This document shows, piece after piece, positions 45,909-56,438 of a DNA stretch of 64,000 bases; the stretch's first letter is position 1; every line of letters starts with the position of its first letter. Both the position numbers and the translations under genes were made by a program. The notes beneath the pieces were generated by a model. The model made no database searches, was not told where the DNA came from, and saw only the letters and a list, made by a program, of their open reading frames with translations. This DNA comes from Alentia gelatinosa (lineage: Eukaryota; Annelida; Polychaeta; Phyllodocida; Polynoidae), in the NCBI GenBank assembly GCA_950022655.1, contig OX465583.1:16853318-16917317 (forward strand), read 5' to 3'.

Positions 45909-48515
45909 ATGGACCCAACTTCGGCTATCGACTGTATGATTACATGTATGAACCGACAAATAAAGTCCAATCCTGTTGTCCCAAAACCTGACAATAAAAG
46001 AAATGAAATATATCCGAATGTTTCTCTTCCTTTAAATACAGGAGATGTACAACAGAATCCCAAACCAACTCTAACCAGCGGTTCCGACAGAAAGCATTCT
46101 GTGAAAACAGGTAATACGAGTAATCCCAGTGTTAACAACCCGAAACCGAATCAGAAAATTAACACAGGGACAGTAGTTAATCTGTCAGATAAGACATTAT
46201 CAGAATCAGAGCTATCACTCCTGAACAAGGGACTCAATTTCTGCCCCACTATAAGTAAAATCGATGATGGGGAGGTCAAATCAGAACTGGATAGATTCCA
46301 TCGGGGACTTAGATTGAAACAATTCTTCCAAAAACCGAATCATATTGTGAATCCTTCCAGTGCACCTGGTAAACTCCTGAACAATACCAAGCAACCCAGC
46401 AACGATTTAAACCCACGGGGAGGTCAAAATCAAAGTATACCAAATGCCCCCTTTGGGGACAAACGCCTCCTAAAGGAACTAAAAGATCCTAAAAATTTCT
46501 CAGCCCCTCAGGGGTCTTCAAACTTAGAAGGATTCATTGCAGTGAATGAACTCAGACTAACCCTGAAGACCAATAAACCGATAAAACCTGAGCCGAACAT
46601 AAGTCAATCAGAAAGACTAGCCCTAAGGGGGCTAGCAAAGGATAGGGACATAGTGATCAAACCGGCTGACAAAGGAGGGGCCACGGTGGTCATGAACACA
46701 TCAGACTACATCAAGGAAGCTGAGAGACAACTCAATGACCAAAAGGTATACAAAAAACTCGATAAAGACAAAACCCAAGAGATCAACCAAGGTATTAATC
46801 TCAAAATTGATGATATGGTCAATAAAGGGGAAATCACAGCTGAGTTAGGAGAAGCACTCAAAACAAAAAAACCAAGGGCACCCCAAATATATTTTCTGCC
46901 GAAAATACACAAAGGGGTGACCCCTCCACCAGGTAGACCGGTCGTATCTGCAAACAATTGTGCGACGGAAAAAATCTCTAAGTTTGTGGACAACTTCCTC
47001 AAACCCGAGGTCCCTAAGATAAAATCGTTCATTAAAGACACGAATCACTTCCTAGACAAAATCGGTGAAGTAGATAAACTCAATGCAGGAGACATCATAG
47101 GGACATTGGATGTGAGTGCACTATACACCAATATCCCTAACGATGAAGGTATGAACACGATAAGAAATACCCTGGGAAAGCGAACGCAGAAAAGCAACCC
47201 CAGCATAGACAGTATAGTGGAGCTACTGAAACTCGTATTAAAACAGAACAACATACAGTTCAATGGAACCAACTACATACAAATCAGCGGAACAGCAATG
47301 GGGACAAGACTGGCCCCTTCGTATGCCAATTTGTATATGGAAAAACTGGAAGAAACACTACTGGAGGGATATCCCCTTCAACCAAAAGTGTGGTGGAGAT
47401 ATATCGACGATATATTCTTCATATGGGATCATGGCCATGAGGCGTTGAATAAATGGTTCAATTACCTCAACCATGCACACAGAACGATCAAATTCACCAT
47501 GGAGAAATCCACTGTGGAAATAAATTTCCTCGATACAACGGTTAGAAAGGGCCTGGACAATAGACTATATACTGATCTATACACCAAACCCACTGATGAA
47601 AATACCTATCTAAGGTACGAATCAGCTCACCCCCCCTCTCAGAAGAAGAGCATCCCATACTCACAATTGCTCAGAGTAAAAAGGATATGCTCAAAGACGA
47701 CGGACTACCAGAAACATGCATCCCAAAAAATGAAGGAATTCAGGGATAGGGGATATCCCGAGAAACTCCTCAGAGAATGCAAAGAGAAGGTAGACCAAAT
47801 CAGTCGTACTGAGATCCTCAAACCGAAAACAAAGAAGGCAGAGGACTGGAATAAAACTTTCCTAATCAGTACATACCGACATGGTAAGAACACCCTCCCA
47901 GAAGTTGTATGCCACAACTGGGAGATCCTGGGAAAATCCACCACCACAAAAGACCTATACCAAAGCAAATTGGTAAAGGGGTATAAACGACCAAAGAATC
48001 TGAAGGATCAATTGGTCAAGGCCAGAATATCATTTGGACAGGACCCAAGGCAGAAAAGGGACAGCAAAAAAGCCAATAAATGCAAAAAACCCAATTGCAA
48101 GTATTGCAAAATACTGGTAAGAGAAAAAGAACTCAAATCCAAATCTCGAGGTACCACACACCGTTGCATGAAAAATGTGACATGCAATAGCTCGAACGTG
48201 ATCTATTGTATAGAATGCAAGAAATGTGGCATCCAATACGTTGGACAAACAAAGCGAAAGATCAAAGATCGGATCTCTGAACACCTGAGATCCATTCGAC
48301 AAAAAAGTGCTATAAGTGATGTACCAAAGCACTTTAACTCATGTGGACACCAAGGTGTAGAAGAAGTGAAAGTACATATACTTGATTTCATCTACAGACA
48401 TCCAGACAGCAAACAAGCTGGTAAACTCAGGGATAAAATAGAGTTTAATTGGATACACCGCCTGCAATCTCAAGCCCCCCAGGGGATGAATACAATGGAT
48501 AGCAAATATGGGTAG
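45909..48515 (+). CDS. PLE ORF2: reverse transcriptase with GIY-YIG nuclease
   Basis: 868 aa from ATG 45909. The N-terminal region contains LSESELSLLNKGLNF, typical of Penelope-like elements. The RT has KPADKGGATVVM (from residue 251), LPKIHK (330-335), LDVSALYTNIP with catalytic D401, GTAMGTRLAPSYANLY (461 on) and YIDDIFFIW (Y498, D500, D501), then INFLDT. All three catalytic Asp are present. A Cys-rich stretch follows (KCKKPNCKYCK, then CMKNVTC), leading into GIY-YIG: VIYCIECKKCGIQYVGQT (764-781), with R and H downstream and a late E in KIEFNWI. The order RT then GIY-YIG defines EN-bearing Penelope-like elements, where the nuclease nicks target DNA and the RT copies from it. The length is normal for the family and no stop or frameshift is seen. 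Confidence 0.93.
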   Translation: MDPTSAIDCMITCMNRQIKSNPVVPKPDNKRNEIYPNVSLPLNTGDVQQNPKPTLTSGSDRKHSVKTGNTSNPSVNNPKPNQKINTGTVVNLSDKTLSESELSLLNKGLNFCPTISKIDDGEVKSELDRFHRGLRLKQFFQKPNHIVNPSSAPGKLLNNTKQPSNDLNPRGGQNQSIPNAPFGDKRLLKELKDPKNFSAPQGSSNLEGFIAVNELRLTLKTNKPIKPEPNISQSERLALRGLAKDRDIVIKPADKGGATVVMNTSDYIKEAERQLNDQKVYKKLDKDKTQEINQGINLKIDDMVNKGEITAELGEALKTKKPRAPQIYFLPKIHKGVTPPPGRPVVSANNCATEKISKFVDNFLKPEVPKIKSFIKDTNHFLDKIGEVDKLNAGDIIGTLDVSALYTNIPNDEGMNTIRNTLGKRTQKSNPSIDSIVELLKLVLKQNNIQFNGTNYIQISGTAMGTRLAPSYANLYMEKLEETLLEGYPLQPKVWWRYIDDIFFIWDHGHEALNKWFNYLNHAHRTIKFTMEKSTVEINFLDTTVRKGLDNRLYTDLYTKPTDENTYLRYESAHPPSQKKSIPYSQLLRVKRICSKTTDYQKHASQKMKEFRDRGYPEKLLRECKEKVDQISRTEILKPKTKKAEDWNKTFLISTYRHGKNTLPEVVCHNWEILGKSTTTKDLYQSKLVKGYKRPKNLKDQLVKARISFGQDPRQKRDSKKANKCKKPNCKYCKILVREKELKSKSRGTTHRCMKNVTCNSSNVIYCIECKKCGIQYVGQTKRKIKDRISEHLRSIRQKSAISDVPKHFNSCGHQGVEEVKVHILDFIYRHPDSKQAGKLRDKIEFNWIHRLQSQAPQGMNTMDSKYG

Positions 48516-48785
48516 ATACCAATCTCAATGCCACGTCAAAAATTTTTTTTCCGCCATAGGATCAATAAACCGACCTGAAAACACCCCACAAGGTGTGAAG
48601 GATGGCAAACCCTATAGTTGATAGGGGAAAAAGACTTTACAACAAATGATTATTCACCAGGTACCACCCATAGGCGACAACGAAGTGACTGACTACTAAA
48701 AAAATGTTAATTAACACATAAGGCTCTGTCACTGAATGAAATACAGAGCAGAGAGGTACTATAACTCTCAAAGAATGGACCTATA
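48516..48785 (+). other. PLE 3' untranslated region
   Basis: Non-coding sequence between the ORF2 stop and the ribozyme. Contains AATAAA at about 48564. No other structure recognised. Confidence 0.6.
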
Positions 48786-49187
48786 GGTCGGCCTATAATC
48801 GCCTGATGAGACGAGACCGTCGAAACTATTGAGCAAGGAAAAATACAAATACGTATTTTTCATACCCAACACAGAGGAAGGGTTCGTATATCTCCCTATA
48901 GGGGGATATCCATACCCACAGTGTATTAGTTCAAAGACTGAACACCAGTCAGAGGCACCACTGGGGTGGAGAGCCTAGACCAAAAGATACACTGATTTTA
49001 ATTGGATATTTGAATTTCCCGCCGCTCTTTGTTCGGCACACCGACCAATGAAAAAACGGAATCAGATCATGTGATCAGAAATAACCAATAGGGGTCTAAC
49101 TCTGTGAAAACAATTAACATAAGCAGGCCGCGGACCGCGTCCACTGCTGCTAAGCCAGTCACTTGCTCGATAGTCGCGAAGACCGCC
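48786..49187 (+). ncRNA. Split hammerhead ribozyme of the PLE
   Basis: Core CTGATGA (48803-48809), stem II GACG/CGTC with loop AGAC (48810-48821), then GAAA (48822-48825). Stem III is CTATTGAGCAAG (48826-48837) pairing with CTTGCTCGATAG (49162-49173): 12 pairs, one G-U. The cleavage triplet GTC is 49173-49175. Stem I is TCGC (48799-48802) with GCGA (49176-49179), an asymmetric internal loop, and GGTC (48786-48789) with GACC (49181-49184). This is type I topology with about 324 bases inserted in stem III; a strong hairpin (48838-48861) follows the 5' strand. Hammerhead motifs are known in Penelope-like elements. The long closing loop is unusual to my knowledge. Confidence 0.8.
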
Positions 49188-49201
49188 ACGTTCACCTACA
49201 T
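49096..49201 (+). repeat. Right direct terminal repeat of PLE
   Basis: Copy of the left repeat with one substitution. Its CTTGCTCGATAGTC segment (49162-49175) closes the hammerhead ribozyme whose core is at 48803-48825. Confidence 0.9.
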
Positions 49202-49214
49202 TTAATAGTAACCT
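49202..49214. repeat. Target-site duplication, right
   Basis: Exact copy of 44253-44265. It marks the right boundary of the Penelope-like insertion. Confidence 0.85.
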
Positions 49215-49325
49215 GTTGTAATTGTTATAAATGATATTTGTTATTGAATTGAATATTCAAAGGGACACGAAGAAGAAAATATTGTTTACACCATGGCATG
49301 TCTTTGCACTGATAAGTTTCTTCCA
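49215..49325. other. Intron 3 between PLE and acceptor array
   Basis: Host intron. Its last part, TTTCTTCCAACAG, is a pyrimidine-rich acceptor that differs from the repeat consensus and leads the first array copy. Confidence 0.5.
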
Positions 49326-50476
49326 ACAGCGATATGCATACTGTTGGGGCGGAGGTACTGATTAATTGTTTTAAATGTCTATATTTACAGCAGTGTGTAT
49401 ACTGGTGAGGGCGGAGGTACTGATTAATTGTTTAAAATGTCTATATTTACAGCGGTGGGTATACTGGTGGGGGCGGAGGTACTGATTAATTGTTTTAAAT
49501 ATCTATATCTACAGCGGTGGGTATACTGGTGGGGGCGGAGGTACCGATTAATTGTTTTAACTGTCTATATTTACAGCGGTGTGTATACTGGTGGGGGCGG
49601 AGGTACTGATTAATTGTTTTAACTGTCTATATTTACAGCGGTGTGTATAATGGGGGGGCGGAGGTACTGATTAATTGTTCTAACTGTCTATATTTACAGC
49701 GGTGTGTATACTGGTGGGGGCGGAGGTACCGATTAATTGTTTTAACTGTCTATATTTACAGCGGTGTGTATATTGGGGGGGCGGAGGTACCGATTAATTG
49801 TTTTAACTGTCTATATTTACAGCGGTGTGTATACTGGTGGTGGCCGAGGTACTGATTAATTGTTCTAACTGTCTATATTTACAGCGGTGTGTATAATGGT
49901 GGGGGCGGAGGTACTGATTAATTGTTTTAAATGTCTATATTTACAGCGGTGTGTATACTGGTGGGGGCGGAGGTACTGATTAATTGTTTTAAATGTCTAT
50001 ATTTACAGCGGTGTGTATAATGGTGGGGGCGGAGGTACTGATTAATTGTTTTAAATGTCTTTATTTACAGCGGTGTGTATACTGGTGGGGGCGGAGGTAC
50101 TGATTAATTGTTTTAAATGTCTATATCTACAGCGGTGGGTATACTGGTGGGGGCGGAGGTGCTGATTAATTGTTTTGAATGTCTATATTTACAGCGGTGG
50201 GTATACTGGTGGGGGCGGAGGTACCGATTAATTGTTTTAACTGTCTATATTTACAGCGGTGTGTATACTGGTGGGGGCGGAGGTACTGATTAATTGTTTT
50301 AAATGTCTATATTTACAGCGGTGTGTATACTGGTGGGGGCGGAGGTACCGATTAATTGTTTTAACTGTCTATATTTACAGCGGTGTGTATACTGGTGGGG
50401 GCGGAGGTACCGATTAATTGTTTTAACTGTCTATATTTACAGCGGTGTGTATACTGGTGGGGGCGGAGGTACTGAT
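49326..50476 (+). repeat. 62-bp tandem array of the exon 4 splice acceptor (19 copies)
   Basis: ACAG begins at 49326, 49387, 49449, 49511, 49573, 49635, 49696, 49758, 49819, 49881, 49943, 50005, 50067, 50129, 50191, 50253, 50315, 50377 and 50439. The spacing is 62 bases, or 61 where one base is lost. Each unit holds a branch-point-like CTGAT, TTAATTGTTTTAA, a TCTATATTTACAG acceptor and about 34 bases equal to the start of exon 4 (CGGTGTGTATACTGGTGGGG on). Only the last copy joins open coding sequence. The first copy is the most diverged. Confidence 0.95.
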
Positions 50477-50696
50477 CAGCTCGGTCGGCTACGAGGCTCA
50501 GTTCCTGCGGGCCCGTCACCCCGCCGGCGCCTACTACATCTATGGCTTCAGCTTCTACCTGGCCTGGATCGTCTTCGCCTTCTACGTCATCGCCGCCATC
50601 GCCTTCCTCATCTGCAGCCGGAAGCGGAAAGGCGACCGCGCTGGAAGTGAAAAGGCTGCGTACGAGAATGAGCCCGTCCACCTGGGACGGGTCTGA
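50443..50696 (+). CDS. CACNG-like: Calcium-channel gamma-like protein, exon 4 (last)
   Basis: Terminal coding exon. The acceptor TATATTTACAG|CG at 50442 is the last of 19 near-identical tandem acceptors, and the only one leading into open sequence to the end. It completes the phase-1 codon from exon 3 and encodes residues 155-238: TM3 (about 150-170), a second extracellular loop, TM4 from YYIYGFSFYLAWIVFAF to LICS (about 186-212), and a short cytoplasmic tail with a basic RKRKGD start, stop TGA at 50694. The tail lacks a C-terminal TTPV-type PDZ ligand, again unlike TARPs. Total protein 238 aa, the usual size for short gamma subunits. The first 34 bases of this exon are what the upstream minisatellite repeats. 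Confidence 0.85.
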
Positions 50697-50954
50697 GGCG
50701 CATGCGCGGGTAGATAGGGTCTAGATTTTGGAAGCATCATAAATCTGACCTGAAGAGTATTCAGATTGTGAATACGCGGTGCTCAATCCTGTTAACAATC
50801 ACAACACGCCGATGTGGTCACGTGAACAGGGCCCAACCAATCAGATCTCTTAGTGGCGAAAATAGCATAGATAAATATTTTCAATATGTTAGTCTAGATA
50901 TATTCAGCCAGGTCTTTATTTATCCTTCACCTCAGACTAATGGCTGTCCGATGC
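50697..50954. promoter_or_regulatory. 3' flank of gamma-like gene with NRF1-type palindrome
   Basis: GCGCATGCGC at 50698-50707 follows the stop codon directly. The remainder is the probable 3' untranslated region; no convincing AATAAA was found close by. Confidence 0.3.
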
Positions 50955-51335
50955 GCCTTCTGCCAGGTTTTGAGCAGTTCCGAGAAGATCGGAACAGCTC
51001 CGAGTAGCCCAGAGCAGCACCAACTAGCTCCAAACTGCTGCGAGGAGATCATAATTCCTAACAGCTCTTAGCAATCTCGAACAGCTTCTGGTTACTTCCG
51101 GAAAGCTCTGAACAGCTCCTTATGATCCTTAAGAAGTCAGAGCAAGTCCAAAACAGCTCTGGGGTGCTCCAAACTGCTCTGGGAAAATTTAAGTAATTAT
51201 AAAGCCGTATTAGGCAGTCTTATAAAGCTGCAAATATTACTTTGTGGTTCTGAAAACTCTGCGCTTCTCTGGAAAGTTCTGACCAGTTCTGATCAGCTCC
51301 GAGCGGCTCTGAGCAGCTTTGAACAATTGCAGTTC
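50955..51335. repeat. Degenerate AGCTCYGA repeat, left block
   Basis: Irregular copies of a motif like CAGCTCYGAGAAGCTC at about 10-20 base spacing. The same motif vocabulary fills 60530-61145. Confidence 0.5.
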
Positions 51336-53334
51336 AGCTGCAGATTGGTCAAGATGACAGGGCGTATATTTCCCTTTACCCACAGTGCTCAGTGCATCAC
51401 TCAAATGTTAGTGGTAATAATGAATGAATTTTATTTCACTTATATTACGTTAAGGTTATGAAATTTGGAAATGTATTATATTTGCCAACGTGTTTTACCA
51501 TACCCTCCATCTGAAGTTTTTTGCAATCAATAATACCTTACATCAAGTCAAAAGTAGACATTCATTTTTATATATCTAGTGTCAAAGTTGTTTTTTTATC
51601 TTTGCATAGGTGAATTTAGATATGATTTATAAATGGTATCTGGTCACTATGCTACATAGCGGGTCTTTCAGGGTAAGTGTTGGAGACTATGCTACGTTGT
51701 GTGAACCCAAAAATCATATCTTTTTGTTGAATGAAAGTGACTGTGAATACAATATAAACTAATACCAACCTTGTAGGTATATCACAGATACCTTTTTGAA
51801 ATGCTGTCTCAAGTGTTCCCATAACACAATGTCATGGCAAACTGTAGCATACAGTCCAATTTTTGTTGTGTTGGGTTGGCAGCTATGTAGCGTAGTTATA
51901 TAGAACTATCTGTCCATGCTGTACAAGCTACAAAATGAGATGATGATTAACGATAATTTTCTGAGTTTGTAGCTTCTATAAGCATGCTAGGTTGTGCTAT
52001 ATCTACTCTGTACCCGTAATTGATAAAGTAATCAACTGGATTTGGCCTAACAACTAATGTTTTAGTCGACACATACGGAACAGTGTTCCGTATTTGGCCG
52101 TACGAAACAGTGTACCTTTGCGTTATATGGCGAAACGGTGCGTATTTACAGTATATACGGCATGGACATATAGTAATGTCTTGTATTCTTACAAACAATC
52201 ATCCCACATTCGAGTGTGCCATAGTGTAGATCTGTTGTCATGTTAAGATCTGACTTGTTTATTGATCCAGGATGCGACACCCCCAATATATACTTTAGTG
52301 AAACATATTTACTCTTTCGGGACGAAATCAGTTTCTTTCGACAAAATACTCAATGAGCTCTAAGCTCATTAGATATCTATATGGATGGATGAGGATGAGG
52401 ATGTTCCGTATGGCTGTACCGACCATGTAAATTTGTTTCACTTGTATTATATACCTAGAAATATTGACTAAATATCTACCAAAACATCAAGATATCGAAC
52501 TGGTATTCAGAGTGTGCTTGGAGGGCTAAACCATGTATGCTGAATCAGATACTTGGGATTATTCCATCCCTGTACAGTATGCCAGGGTGGATAAAATACC
52601 AAAACTGTAGCAGAGGTTGGTATCTGTAGGAATAGGTATATAATACATAACCAGTATGGTTTTATAGCATTCAGCCATGTGTTTTTATACATGTATATGA
52701 CACCCATTAACTTATGTACATATATGTATGTATGTCCCAAGCAGCTTGGTCTTCTTTACTAATATTTTATCTCTGGAATTTTGTAAATAGTTATACATAA
52801 TGTGTTTTTATACAATTTATAGCTTGGGCAACCGGGGTTTAGGGATGGGAGGCTTTTTTCTGATGAAGAGTTTGGGTTTTTTGTACAGGATCTGTACCCA
52901 GGGAGGGAGAGTGTTATGTAAGTTAGCAGAACTATAGACCCTTTCATGGGAGGCAACATCCCGACATTGGAGCTGCCTATAGGACATCTATACAATTTTG
53001 TTGATGTTGTTGAAATGGCCACCTGTAATGCTCGCTTTGTTTTCATCTATTCACCTCTTTACAATTTCTGCATTCGCAATCCTACTTTTGATGGTTTCCT
53101 CAATGGAGAGGAAAGTCTGTTTATTGTTTTGTTCTCTGGATAAACGTTTGGTACGTGTGATTAATTAAGCCCATGCAATCATACCATCAATTTCTTTTGT
53201 ATCTTGAGTGACATTCCTATAAAAAGATTTTAGACATTAGCTTAGATCGATCAAATCTATTAAGACACCAGAGAGTAAATGTTTTAAAGCGGAGGGAATT
53301 TATCCTCTTCTTTCAGAATTTACTTCTCTCATCC
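51336..53334. other. Intergenic stretch, no gene
   Basis: AT-rich DNA with ATGCTACATAGCGGG/ATGCTACGTTGTG-type words near 51.65-51.9 kb. Overlapping frames of 65-95 codons at 52.76-53.14 kb show no recognisable family. Confidence 0.4.
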
Positions 53335-53614
53335 TCAACGTGCAGCCTGTCATATCCCCATACCTCACCCCGCCCCCTGTCACATCTCCATACCTCAACA
53401 TGCACTTGCCTAATCACCATACCTTAACCTGCACCCTGCCTCATCTACATACCTCAACCCACCCCTTGCCACATCTCCACACCTCAACGTGCACCCTGCC
53501 TCATCCCTATTCCTTAACCTGCAACTGCCATATCCTGATACCTCAACCTGCACCCTGCCACATTTCTATTCCCTATCCTGCACCCCGGTTCATCCCCATA
53601 CCTCAACCTGCAAC
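53335..53614. repeat. CATACCTCAACCTGCACCCT minisatellite, left part
   Basis: About ten imperfect copies of a unit of 28-30 bases. The array resumes at about 54565-54690 after an inserted foldback element. Confidence 0.7.
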
Positions 53615-54553
53615 CTAAGATGAAACGTCACGAAATTTCATATAAATGTTTGTATGTCACGGGTTGTCTTCGCGTAGTGATTTCACGAGGCATAGCCAAG
53701 GGAAATCCGGAGCAGCAGATAACGAGAGACATATTAACATTTATATGAAATTGAGTGGCGTTTATATTGTATCCAACCCCTCCCTACGCTCTTTCATTAC
53801 TAAAAAAATGAATACAAACTGATTGGCCAACCTGAAACGCATGCTGGATATCTATTTGCAACTTGTTATAGTCGGAACTGTGACCCTTTGCCGCTAAGTT
53901 ATTTACGTACACAGTGGTTGTTTGGTCTGCTCTAGGAGATGATATAGTTCGCAATGGTTTCACTGCGTTCATTCAAATATTGGCCTCTAAAAGTGTAAAA
54001 AAAAATAGCGTAATCTGTTTGATATTAACGTACAAGAGATGATTATGATCATTAACGCTATTGTCGAGACTCTATTTTGACGTCGCTAAATGCGTTGCCA
54101 TGGTACTCTGACGTCATCCAAGCTTGATGTGTGAAGTTGTTAGTGTCCGTGTTATTTCGCCGAAATACACTCGCAAAACGGGACCGGTAACGGCGGATAA
54201 AAGCGGCGAATCTTCTTAATACTTGCGTATGCTTTAGTTCATATATTTACCTAAATAGCATACAGATTTCAAAGCCTAGTTCTAAAGGGAAGTGTATTAA
54301 ATCATACCAGGTTTTCTGCGGATGTTCTATTTTTAGACATAAATCACTTGTAATATTCTGAATCATGCTATCATGTTATCATTTGAATGGCTGCTTCGAA
54401 CGCAACCGGAACTTTTTCATAGTAGCTAAATTTCTGGTCGCTGATTGGTCAATTCTTTGGTCACGTGATTACAATTCCATATGCAACTCCATATGCCAGT
54501 CAGCGGAAACTCAATGTTAAGCCTATGGGATTCTCTATTAGGGGTAGGATGAT
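53615..54553. mobile_element. Foldback element FB-11 inside a minisatellite
   Basis: A palindrome (53620-53765, arms ACGTCACGAAATTTCATATA, loop CACGAGGCATAGCCAAGGG), then GTATCCAACCCCTCCC, a long interior, the block GTTAAGCCTATGGGA and the end TTAGGGGTAGGATGA. At about 940 bases it is the longest copy. Its arms share AATTTCATA with FB-2. Confidence 0.65.
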
Positions 54554-54559
54554 ACCTTA

Positions 54560-54690
54560 TTCTTATATTTCAACCTGTACCTTGGGACATCCCCATACCT
54601 CAACTGCCCCTGCCTCATCCCCACACCTCAACCTGCCCCCTGCCATATCCCCATACCTCAACTTGTACCCTGCCACATTCCTATACCGGA
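54560..54690. repeat. CATACCTCAACCTGCACCCT minisatellite, right part
   Basis: Four or so further copies of the 28-30 base unit, in the same orientation as 53335-53614. Confidence 0.65.
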
Positions 54691-55799
54691 AAGTGTTAAT
54701 TATGTTTTACACTACGCGATGTAACATACATGATATTTTTGCACTCGCCAAGAATAAAGTCTGTTATATTTCCATATGGGATATCCCTTCTCAGTCGGTG
54801 TGTACTTTACAATTATCACTTGTTTAGCATAGTTTAGTAAGTAAGGGAAATACCTGCATATGTCCATGCATTGTAATAATAACAATACTAGTAACCACTC
54901 ATACTTTAAGACCGCCTGGTCACAAAATCATCGATTATTGGGAATGTCATTACCTTGAAATACATACTACGGGAATGTAAAAGGGAATATTCACCAGTGA
55001 TTTCATAACTGAAATAATCTGTTGAGCAAAAGCGCAATCATCTATTATGAATGAATAGACATTTTTCTGTTTCTGTCTTTGGAAAGGTCTTCATTGAATC
55101 CTTAATGAATAAAGAATAAACGTGTATTTGCAATCTTATAGAAAGGTCGGCCAAAGAAAGTCCCACAATGTGTAGCAGGCACAACCCAGCAGCAGGCATT
55201 TGTTTTTGACAAGCATTTATTTATAAACATTTCTATTTTCAGCATGTCCATTATTTCCACAGAATTGCATAATACATTATGTTTAGACTGATAAGAACTA
55301 TAACCCATTTGCTTCTTGGAGGTTGACTGTTACAATGTCAATGTCTGTAAATGGTTTATTTGTATCCTACCCCTGACTATCTATCAACAGGTGTAAATCT
55401 CATGTATATCGCGTCTGTTAAAAATGGACTTTTAATTCTGGTGATAACTCAAATTTCTTTCTACTTTCTTGATGGTTTGACCTGATGGTGCTTCGTGCTT
55501 ATTTATGGCTGCCTGAAAACAAGCAAAATTATAAGAGTGTCCCATTTTGGTGTGCACCTTGATTTATATACCAAATAGAATTTGTATTCACCAAACCTAT
55601 GCAAAATATTGTATCGCTATGAAAATAAAAACAGGATTTTCCTCCACTGAATTGATATATGTGAGTCATTTTCTTTCGATTGTGTGTTTCTAAGCAGTAA
55701 GACTCAATTGCCTTGTTAGTATATGTCAAAATATGAAATATGGTATATTGTATAGCCAGAAGTACTATGAAAAAAACCAAAGATCGCATATTCTATTAT
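54691..55799. other. Intergenic stretch, no gene
   Basis: AT-rich; nothing recognised. Confidence 0.4.
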
Positions 55800-56145
55800 T
55801 GGAAGAACCATTTGCTTAGCTATTTTCCTCTGCTTATTGAATATCTGATTTTCTTCGTTTAAGATAACCTCCTATGAACTTCGCTTGTCACCATTTCCAA
55901 ATGCTTATCAAAATTTTATTTATTATCTATATAAATTCATAAATATTCATAAAGCTTTACAGATTTTGATATATTCGCTCTCATACTTACATCTAGTTCT
56001 TTGTCTAAATTTCGTTGATTCCCAACCCACATGATCTTTGTTTTCTTGTAGTTAAGTCGTATCTTATGGTATACTATTAATTGCAGTATTGCAAGCAGGT
56101 CACCTTCAATTTTCTTTTTATCTTCTTCCTGGTTCGCTCATATAT
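55800..56145 (-). pseudogene. Non-LTR RT fragment (palm end and thumb)
   Basis: Minus-strand translation reads KIEGDLLAILQLIVYHKI then RLNYKKTKIMWVG (motif LN..KTK.M that follows the YADD block), and further on KLYEYL*IYIDNK*NFDKHL, the usual Y.YLG..ID..LNF..H block, with in-frame stops. A decayed LINE. It may be the 3' part of the element whose ORF1 remnant is at 57.4-58.9 kb, with the middle lost. Confidence 0.6.
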
Positions 56146-56438
56146 ACGTCACCTTTAGGTTAGAATGGTCTCATATAGACATACAGCTTACTGCTAAGAA
56201 TCTAACCCTTAAAGTTCTACCCATGTGCCAAATATAAAGGCCTGGTGAAATGAGCAGGGATCCAGTATCCAGCCTTACCATACCCCTACCCCACTACTGA
56301 CTTGCTTCCTAAAATAGAGATTTTTATGATTCACTATAGATGTCAACCCTGTCCTTAATTGATAAACACTTAGTTATAAATACTGTATTCTGCTACTAGA
56401 AAAGGAAACTATTAGATGATGATTATGACTAAATGTGG
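56146..56438. other. Intergenic stretch, no gene
   Basis: Nothing recognised. Confidence 0.4.

Larger units (their letters stand above)
44266..49201 (+). mobile_element. Nearly intact Penelope-like retroelement
   Basis: A 4.94-kb element in intron 3, in the same direction as the host gene. It carries two long uninterrupted open frames (472 and 868 codons). The second has a Penelope-type reverse transcriptase and a C-terminal GIY-YIG nuclease. It is bounded by 106-bp direct terminal repeats that differ at one base and by a target-site duplication (TTAATAGTAACCT, 44253-44265 and 49202-49214; 17 bases if ACAT microhomology is counted). A split hammerhead ribozyme lies at the 3' end. Intact frames, near-identical repeats and a perfect target duplication all point to a recent insertion. 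Confidence 0.9.

Noticed and set aside
44440..48391. Minus-strand frames across the PLE
   Set aside because: They are shadows of the two well-supported plus-strand frames.
49326..50476. CRISPR-like or coding tandem array
   Set aside because: Units abut without spacers, the context is an animal intron, and 62 bases does not preserve a frame. The splice-acceptor explanation accounts for the unit structure.
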